In this document: in pieces, positions 52,294-57,451 of the stretch | Layout: each line of letters begins with the position of its first letter | Position numbering within the stretch: the first letter of the stretch is position 1 | Assembly: GCA_025964675.1 (NCBI GenBank) | Contig: JAOPYI010000223.1 | Location: 1 to 57,451, forward strand | Direction: 5' to 3' | Length of the DNA: 57,451 bases | Origin: Sphaerisporangium sp. | GTDB lineage: Bacteria; Actinomycetota; Actinomycetes; Streptosporangiales; Streptosporangiaceae | The notes under the pieces: model-generated | What the model saw: the letters and a program-made list of their open reading frames with translations, nothing else | Databases searched by the model: none | Told to the model about the DNA's origin: nothing | Translations under genes and position numbers: made by a program

Positions 52294-53235
52294 TCAGGCC
52301 TGCCGGGGGCGGACCTGCACGATGCCGTCGCCTCGCACGTTGACCTCGAACGCGGGCTGGGGCGCCGTGGCGGGGCCGTGGACCACCGCACCGTCCTCCA
52401 GGCGAAACGTGCTGCCGTGCCATGGGCACACCACGCACGCCTCGCCGTTCTCGAGCTTCAGCCGCCCCTGGTGCAGGGGGCCGGCCAGATGCGAGCAGCG
52501 GTCGGCGAGGACCTTCACCTGGGACCCGTGGCGCAGGACGAAGAGGTTGATGTAGCCGAGCCGCCGCGAGACGGGACGCCCGTCGGGCAGGTCCCACAGC
52601 CGGCACAGGTCGTGCCAGCCGAGCGGTACGAGGTGCGTCGTCGGCTCGGCGTGGGTGGGCCCGGCAGCCATGCGATAGGCCAGGTGCCCGCCGAGGTAGC
52701 CGCCGATCCCCGCTGCGCCCAGACCCAAGAACGCGAGCGCGCGCCCCGCCTGGTGCCTCCCGGACAGCCGCAGCACGAGCGACCCCGAGTAGAGCCCGAG
52801 CGCGGTCAGGTTGACGAGCGCGTGGACGAATCCCACGCGCTGCTGCTCAAGGTGGAGCACCGACCAGTCCGTGATCCCGGCGGCGGCGGCCGGAATGGCA
52901 CCGGCGATCCCCGTGGCGAGCACTGCGCGCGACGCGCGGGGATCCACGTCGATGAGGTCGAGGATCGCCGTCGCCGTCCAGCAGCCCAGGCTGATCGTCG
53001 CCAGCGGAGGGTGGAGAGGATGTCCGGTCGGCACGCCGTGGAGCATGTCCCTGAGGGGGCTCCCCGACGGCAGCCTGCGGCGGACCTCCTTCGCCAGCGG
53101 GAGGACCACCCGGTCGATGGCCTTCATGTGCTCGAGGCGATCGGTCATGCCCACCGGCAGTGACATGCGCGCAAAACCCAGGGACTCCCGGAGCGTGCGG
53201 CGTCGCGAGTTGATGGACTTCGAAGTTTCCTCCAC
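52294..53235 (-). CDS. DUF2231 membrane protein fused to a Rieske [2Fe-2S] domain
   Basis: 313 residues from a GTG with GAGGGGG before it. The N-terminal part has HGVPTGHPLHPPLATISLGC and four membrane helices (DUF2231). The C-terminal Rieske domain has CSHLAGPLH (C-x-H) and CVVCPWHGSTF (C-x2-H), ligating [2Fe-2S]. The fusion suggests membrane redox chemistry; an electron partner is not visible. Confidence 0.88.
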   Translation of the reverse strand: MEETSKSINSRRRTLRESLGFARMSLPVGMTDRLEHMKAIDRVVLPLAKEVRRRLPSGSPLRDMLHGVPTGHPLHPPLATISLGCWTATAILDLIDVDPRASRAVLATGIAGAIPAAAAGITDWSVLHLEQQRVGFVHALVNLTALGLYSGSLVLRLSGRHQAGRALAFLGLGAAGIGGYLGGHLAYRMAAGPTHAEPTTHLVPLGWHDLCRLWDLPDGRPVSRRLGYINLFVLRHGSQVKVLADRCSHLAGPLHQGRLKLENGEACVVCPWHGSTFRLEDGAVVHGPATAPQPAFEVNVRGDGIVQVRPRQA

Positions 53236-53298
53236 TTTCGCCCCCTCTCGCCCTAGGGGACGTACCCCTAAGAGCCGGAGAGAACACCGCGCAGGCGG

Positions 53299-53910
53299 CT
53301 ACGCGCGGCGCCGGGCCAGATGGCCGCGGGCCACCGACAGCTCGACGATCTCGGTGGCGTAGTCTCCCAAGGCCGGTGAGCCCTCCTGGATGATCTTGAC
53401 TTTATCCATTACCTGGTCCGCCGTCACCTGGTGGCGTACCCAGCTTCCGCCCTCGTTGTGATGGTTGGCCATCATCGGGGCGAGCCGGTCCAGAGCCTTC
53501 GCGAACCTCGCCTCGGGTGTTCTCCGCTCCTCGAACTCGTCCCACAGGGCTCGCAGGGTGGCGGTCTGGTCCTCGGGGAGCAGGCCGAAGATGCGGTCGG
53601 CCGCGGCGCGCTCGGCCTTCTCCTGCAGTTCTACCGCCGCGAGGTCGTAGATGAAGGTGTCGCCCGCGTCGATCTCGACGATGTCGTGCACGAGCAGCAT
53701 GGCCGAAACGCGGTCGAGGTCGGTGCCGGGTGGAGCGTGCTCCCCGAGGACCATGGCCAGCATCCCGAGGTACCACGAGTGCTCGGCGTCGTTCTCCCTG
53801 CGGGAGCCGTCCATCAAGGTGTTGCGGCGGAGCACGCGCTTCAATTTGTCGATTTCCACGGCGAAACCGACCTGGGCCAGCAGACGTTCCTTATCGGGCA
53901 CGGTGGTCAC
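53299..53910 (-). CDS. HD-domain hydrolase (YfbR/HDDC2-like)
   Basis: 203 residues from a GTG; TAGGCT lies seven bases before it with no Shine-Dalgarno sequence. RRENDAEHSWYLGMLAMVL and LLVHDIVEIDAGDTF supply the H...HD...D metal site, RAAADRIFGLLPEDQT completes the fold. Relatives are 5'-deoxynucleotidases. Substrate inferred only. Confidence 0.88.
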   Translation of the reverse strand: MTTVPDKERLLAQVGFAVEIDKLKRVLRRNTLMDGSRRENDAEHSWYLGMLAMVLGEHAPPGTDLDRVSAMLLVHDIVEIDAGDTFIYDLAAVELQEKAERAAADRIFGLLPEDQTATLRALWDEFEERRTPEARFAKALDRLAPMMANHHNEGGSWVRHQVTADQVMDKVKIIQEGSPALGDYATEIVELSVARGHLARRRA

Positions 53911-53970
53911 GCGCCACAGCCTATTACCGGAAGCGCCCGGATTTGCCCAGGCCCGCGCCTTGAGATGTTC

Positions 53971-56172
53971 TCAGGCGGGGGTGAGCGTGACCGGGACGCC
54001 GTTGAACACCGCGTTTCCCGACAGCGGGTCGACGATCGACTCGTCCGTCAGCGTGTTGGCGCTGACCCCGGCGTTCTTGGCCGCGACCAGCTGCGTGGTG
54101 CCGGCGTGACCCCAGCCGTGCGGCAGGCTCACCACCCCTCGCATGATCGTGTCCGTCGGTTCGAGCCGTACGGTCAGCTCGCCGGCCGCCGACCGTATGA
54201 CCGCCTGCTCGGCCAGCCCGAGCTCGGCGGCGTCCTCGGGGTTGATCTGCAGCGTGCATCGGTTGGTGCCTCCGACCAGCGGCGCCACGTTGTGCATCCA
54301 GCTGTTGTTCGAGCGCAGGTGCCGCCGCCCGATGAGCAGGAAGCCGTCCGTACGGCGCCCCAGCGCCTCGCGCAGCCGTACGACGTCGGCGAGGATCGGC
54401 TCGGGGGCCAGCTCGACGGTCCCCGAGGCCGTGCTGAGGATGTCAGGGATGCGGGGCCTGAGCGGCCCGAGGTCGATGCCGTGCGGGCTCTCCAGCAGCC
54501 GTGCCAGCGACAGGCCCCCGCCGTCCCGGTGCTCGCCGTACGCCTCCCGCCCGCCCCAGTCGCCGTACGGGCCGAGGCGAAGCATCGCGTCGAGGCGGAG
54601 CTCGGCCCCGGTGGAGCCGGTGAGCATCGCCCGCAGCTCCGCGGGGTCGCGCCCTTCGACCGGCGATCCCGGGGTGTCCGACGCCTTGCGGAGCATCTGG
54701 TCGAGGATGAGCTCGTCCAGCGTGGCGGGATCGGCGCTCGCCCCCTGGCCTGAGGCGATCATGGCAAGACGCGCGAGGATCTCGGCTTCGGAGGGCCGTC
54801 CCGGCTCCAGGGCGAACACAGGCGGCGAGTACCGCGTGTAGTCGCGCACGGCGAAGCCGAGGAGCGCGAAGTCGTAGTGCCCCGCATCCATGACCCGGGG
54901 CGGCGGGAGGATGACGTTCGCGTGCTTCGTCGTCTCGTTGAGGTAGGGATCGACGCTGACCATGAACTCAAGGCCGGGAAGGGCCTGGTCCAGCCGCGAG
55001 CCGTTCGGCGCCGACAACACGGGGTTGCCCGCGACCGTTATGAGGGCTCTGATCCGACCCTCGCCGGGCGTCTCGATCTCGTCGGCCAGCGTCGCGACCG
55101 GCAGCTCGCCGCCCGCCTCCGGCAGGTTCCGCACGCGACTGTGCCAGCGTCCCATGGCGTACGGCTTGCGCCGGCGCGGGCCCTCGGTGGCCGGGCGGGA
55201 GAACATCGCGCCCCCGGGACGGTCGAGGTTGCCGGTCAGCACGTTCACCACCTCGACCAGCCACTGCGCGAGCGTCCCGAACTCCACAGTGCAGGTGCCG
55301 ATGCGGCCGTAGACGGCGGCCGTGGGGGCGGCGGCCAGCTCGCGCGCCAGCCGCACGATCAGCCCGGCGGGCATCCCGCAGGCGGCGGCGCAGGCCTCCG
55401 GGGTGAACCCGGCGACCGCCGCCTCGACCTCGGCGAGCCCGCTCACCGGCACGCGGACGTTCGTCAGCTTCTCGGCGAAGAGCGTGTGCACGATGCCCAT
55501 CAGGAGGTAGGCGTCCGTGCCCGGGCGGATGAAGACGTGCTCGTCCGCGAGCGCGGCCGTGCGCGTCCGGCGCGGGTCGACGACGACCAGCCGCCCGCCC
55601 CGCCCGCGCAGCGCCTTGAGGCGTCCGGGGAAGTCGGGGGCGGTGCAGAGGGAGCCGTTCGACTCCAGGGGGTTGGCGCCGAGCATGAGCAGGTAACCGG
55701 TGCGATCGAGATCGGGCACCGGGATCGCGAGGGGGTGGCCGAACATCAGGCCCGCCGCCACGTGCTTCGGCATCTGGTCGGCGGTGCTCGCGGAGTAGAC
55801 CTGCCGGGTCCCCAGGCTGCGGGTCAGCGGAGCCCCGTACAGCATGCCGGCCATCGTGTGGGCGCTCGGGTTGCCGAGATAGATCGCGCGAGCGGGGCCG
55901 GGTACGGCCGCCAGACCTCGTTCGACGGCCTCGAAGGCCTCCTGCCAGCTCGCCTCGCGCCACCCGCCGTGCTCGCGTATCAGCGGCCTGCTCAGGCGGT
56001 CCGGGTCCTCGTCGAGGCGGCCGAGGCTCGCACCCTTGGGGCAGATGAAACCCTTGCTGAAGGGGTCGGCGGCGTCCCCTCGCACTCCCACCACCCTGTC
56101 GTCATCGTCCAGCGTGATCCTGAGGCCGCAGACGGCCTCGCACAGCGGGCAGGTTCGGTGCGCCGTACGCAT
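53971..56172 (-). CDS. molybdopterin-dependent oxidoreductase (formate dehydrogenase/nitrate reductase superfamily)
   Basis: 733 residues from ATG 56172 with CAGGAGG before it. The [4Fe-4S] site CPLCEAVCGLR ... GFICPKG is followed by the molybdopterin-binding domain: YLLMLGANPLESNG, VVVDPRRTRTAALADEHVFI, LTGNLDRPGGAM, VSVDPYLNETTKHANVILPP and the C-terminal dinucleotide-binding LPHGWGHAG. No Cys/Sec Mo ligand is obvious at the usual place (STADQMPKH), so the ligand may be Ser or Asp. No partner subunits are adjacent. Confidence 0.9.
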   Translation of the reverse strand: MRTAHRTCPLCEAVCGLRITLDDDDRVVGVRGDAADPFSKGFICPKGASLGRLDEDPDRLSRPLIREHGGWREASWQEAFEAVERGLAAVPGPARAIYLGNPSAHTMAGMLYGAPLTRSLGTRQVYSASTADQMPKHVAAGLMFGHPLAIPVPDLDRTGYLLMLGANPLESNGSLCTAPDFPGRLKALRGRGGRLVVVDPRRTRTAALADEHVFIRPGTDAYLLMGIVHTLFAEKLTNVRVPVSGLAEVEAAVAGFTPEACAAACGMPAGLIVRLARELAAAPTAAVYGRIGTCTVEFGTLAQWLVEVVNVLTGNLDRPGGAMFSRPATEGPRRRKPYAMGRWHSRVRNLPEAGGELPVATLADEIETPGEGRIRALITVAGNPVLSAPNGSRLDQALPGLEFMVSVDPYLNETTKHANVILPPPRVMDAGHYDFALLGFAVRDYTRYSPPVFALEPGRPSEAEILARLAMIASGQGASADPATLDELILDQMLRKASDTPGSPVEGRDPAELRAMLTGSTGAELRLDAMLRLGPYGDWGGREAYGEHRDGGGLSLARLLESPHGIDLGPLRPRIPDILSTASGTVELAPEPILADVVRLREALGRRTDGFLLIGRRHLRSNNSWMHNVAPLVGGTNRCTLQINPEDAAELGLAEQAVIRSAAGELTVRLEPTDTIMRGVVSLPHGWGHAGTTQLVAAKNAGVSANTLTDESIVDPLSGNAVFNGVPVTLTPA

Positions 56173-56475
56173 GGCCGGCCTCCTGAGTTCAAGGGATGAA
56201 CTCATCTTTACCGCCGAAGCGGGTCGCGGGGAAGGGGAGGACGGAGGGCTGTGGGCCGCAAACCCTGAGAATCCGGGACCGGCTTGGTACGGTGGTGGCG
56301 CGATCGAAGACGCCCTTTGAAGGTTGCGAGAAGTCGTTCTCAACCCCCCGCCGGGCCGTGAGGTGGCAGCCTTCGGCCCGGCTCTTCGCGTGCCGGTGAT
56401 CCACGGTGCCTTGCAAGACCGGTTCACCACGCCCATTCTTGAAGGACCTTTACATATTCCTGAGAAGGAGGGCGG
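56173..56475. other. intergenic region between oxidoreductase and DUF397 gene
   Basis: Contains the inverted repeat above and a bulged hairpin, GGTTGCGAGAA/TTCTCAACC (56322-56345). No helix-turn-helix gene, the usual DUF397 partner, is found here. No other coding frame is convincing. Confidence 0.4.
56185..56203. promoter_or_regulatory. inverted repeat GAGTTCA/TGAACTC just upstream of the oxidoreductase
   Basis: A 7-bp perfect repeat with a five-base spacer ends 13 bases before the start codon and lies next to the ribosome-binding site, so a bound protein would block initiation or elongation. Confidence 0.5.
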
Positions 56476-56682
56476 ATGGCATCCCTGGTGGATCTGTCTG
56501 GCGTCGTCTGGAGGAAGAGCAGTCACAGTTCGGTGGGCAACTGCGTCGAGCTGGCGCACCTGCCCGGAGGGCGAGTCGGCCTCCGGGACAGCAAGAACCA
56601 CTCCGGTCCGGTCCTCGTTCTCGCGCAAGGGCAGTGGGACGCCTTCATCGCAGGCCTCAAAGACGGGAAGATGACCGGCTGA
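56476..56682 (+). CDS. DUF397 protein
   Basis: 68 residues with GAAGGAGGGCGG before the ATG. VWRKSSHSSVGNCVELAHLP ... GLRDSKNHSGPVLVLAQGQW is the standard DUF397 pattern. In streptomycetes such proteins pair with an XRE-family helix-turn-helix gene (BldB/WhiJ type) that is missing here. Its terminator is the hairpin at 56696. Confidence 0.9.
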   Translation: MASLVDLSGVVWRKSSHSSVGNCVELAHLPGGRVGLRDSKNHSGPVLVLAQGQWDAFIAGLKDGKMTG

Positions 56683-56695
56683 TCCCGCATACAAA

Positions 56696-56725
56696 GGCCC
56701 GCCGCCACGAACGTGGCGGCGGGCC
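56696..56725. terminator. 14-bp terminator shared by DUF397 gene and catalase
   Basis: GGCCCGCCGCCACG pairs with CGTGGCGGCGGGCC (two-base loop), then TTTC on the plus side. It sits between convergent genes. Confidence 0.85.
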
Positions 56726-56765
56726 GTTTCACGTCTCAGGCATGTGATCGGCGATCGTCACCGGA

Positions 56766-57451
56766 TCAGGCGACGCCCAGACCGGTGGCGACACCCTCGC
56801 CGAGGTCCTTGTGGACGTTCGTCCAGTACTCCACGACGCGCTTCTTCATGTCGCCCGTGACCTCCGGAGCGGAGGCGTGGCCGACGATGTTGCTCACGAG
56901 GTGCTCGCGGTCGGTCGCGGACAGGACGTTCTCCCAGAGGGCGCGCGGCTGGCTGAAGTCGTCGTCCTCCGCGTGCTTCTGGTAGGCGCTACGGATGATC
57001 TCGCCCGCGATGTGGTAGCTCTCGCCGGCGAAGATCGCCGGGTCGGCCGCCGGGCCGCCGACGGTGTTCGGCGCGTAGACCGGGTCGCCGGGGTTGCTGT
57101 AGCGCATCGCGCCGTCCTTGTTGTAGCTGTGGACGGGCGACTTCGGCTGGTTCACCGGGAGCTGCAGGTAGTTGGCCCCGATGCGGTAGCGGTGGGTGTC
57201 GGGGTAGGAGAACAGCCGGCCCTGGAGCATCTTGTCCGGGGACGCTCCGATGCCCGGCACCAGGTTGGCGGGCTCGAAGGCGGCCTGCTCCACCTCGGCG
57301 AAGTAGTTCGCCGGGTTCCGGTTCAGGGTGAACTTGCCGATCGTGATCTCGGGGTAGTCGCCGTGCGGCCACACCTTGGTCAGGTCGAACGGGTTGAAGC
57401 GGTAGTCGGCCGCCTGCTCGAACGGCATGACCTGCACGTTGACCGTCCAGG
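56766..57451 (-). CDS. catalase, C-terminal part (gene continues past the window)
   Basis: The visible 228 residues read WTVNVQVMPFEQAADYRFNP at the edge, ITIGKFTLNRNPANYFAEVE, then RLFSYPDTHRYRIG with the proximal haem-ligand Tyr, and the helical C-terminal region ending EGVATGLGVA. It is a monofunctional haem catalase, clade 3 by the short tail; the distal His and Asn lie outside the window. No Fur-type regulator is visible on this side. Confidence 0.93.
   Translation of the reverse strand, partial: WTVNVQVMPFEQAADYRFNPFDLTKVWPHGDYPEITIGKFTLNRNPANYFAEVEQAAFEPANLVPGIGASPDKMLQGRLFSYPDTHRYRIGANYLQLPVNQPKSPVHSYNKDGAMRYSNPGDPVYAPNTVGGPAADPAIFAGESYHIAGEIIRSAYQKHAEDDDFSQPRALWENVLSATDREHLVSNIVGHASAPEVTGDMKKRVVEYWTNVHKDLGEGVATGLGVA

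Noticed and set aside
54877-56199. 440-codon plus-strand frame opposite the molybdopterin oxidoreductase
   Set aside because: Shadow; the minus strand has iron-sulfur and molybdopterin motifs.

Overview
The window is high-GC actinobacterial DNA: GC-rich third codon positions, many GTG starts, a WhiB-family regulator, BldG, a Tad locus with a DUF4244 pilin, a DUF397 protein and a polymorphic-looking accessory end. Gene content and order (PBP1A / WhiB / paired ArsA-like ATPases / DUF4177 / RidA / MBL / Crp / Nth / NUDIX / MarP / epoxide hydrolase / holin-like / Acs / Fic-like / Tad / YprA-type helicase) match the block I recall from Mycobacterium tuberculosis (Rv3683 down to about Rv3649) and from Streptomyces (around SCO3547-SCO3580). 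The fine details (DUF397, small proteins) suggest a filamentous actinomycete, probably Streptosporangiales; that placement is inference, no 16S is present.

Layout. (1) 1-7250 is a decayed accessory region ending at a tRNA-Pro(CGG) gene. It holds a DUF4142 gene, the joint of a histidine kinase/response regulator pair cut by an IS3-family remnant, an LMW-phosphatase (ArsC-like) remnant, three long direct repeats, a MerR-type gene, a complete IS with one frameshift, the C-terminal third of a tyrosine recombinase, and a two-gene cassette of unknown function with AT-richer codons. (2) 7349-26670 is the conserved core: metallophosphoesterase, YqeY, PBP1A, WblA, two ArsA-like ATPases, DUF4177, RidA, NUDIX, MBL, Crp, Nth, CoA-pyrophosphatase-type NUDIX, HEAT protein, MarP, DUF309, epoxide hydrolase, holin-family membrane protein, Acs and a degenerate Fic-like protein. 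(3) 26671-33536 is a structured intergenic region with a leader ORF and a strong terminator, then a Tad/Flp pilus operon (ssd/tadZ, tadA, tadB, tadC, pilin, tadE-like, tadG-like). A fragment of an NRPS adenylation domain lies antisense between the last two genes. (4) 33652-40600: YprA/DUF1998 helicase, bldG with an anti-sigma-type ATPase, the H+-pyrophosphatase hppA, SixA-like phosphatase. (5) 40654-57451: serB, an OlsB-OlsA-like pair for ornithine lipid synthesis, a secreted protein, QueA-like/SDR pair, a GAF histidine kinase with its NarL regulator, ABC ATPase, SPFH protein, TauE exporter, Rieske/DUF2231 protein, HD hydrolase, molybdopterin oxidoreductase, DUF397 protein and the 3' part of a catalase gene running off the end.

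How the parts fit. The core block combines cell-wall synthesis (PBP1A), redox sensing (WblA), cAMP control (Crp), acetate activation (Acs, with a Crp-like site upstream), DNA repair (Nth) and a periplasmic acid/oxidative-stress protease (MarP). BldG and its neighbour ATPase form a partner-switching module. Seven starts have a TAnnnT element 6-7 nt upstream and no Shine-Dalgarno sequence, so leaderless transcription seems common here. The best places to look for new biology are the two-gene cassette at 5555-7025, the leader/terminator region before the Tad operon, and the fossils embedded in the Tad operon.
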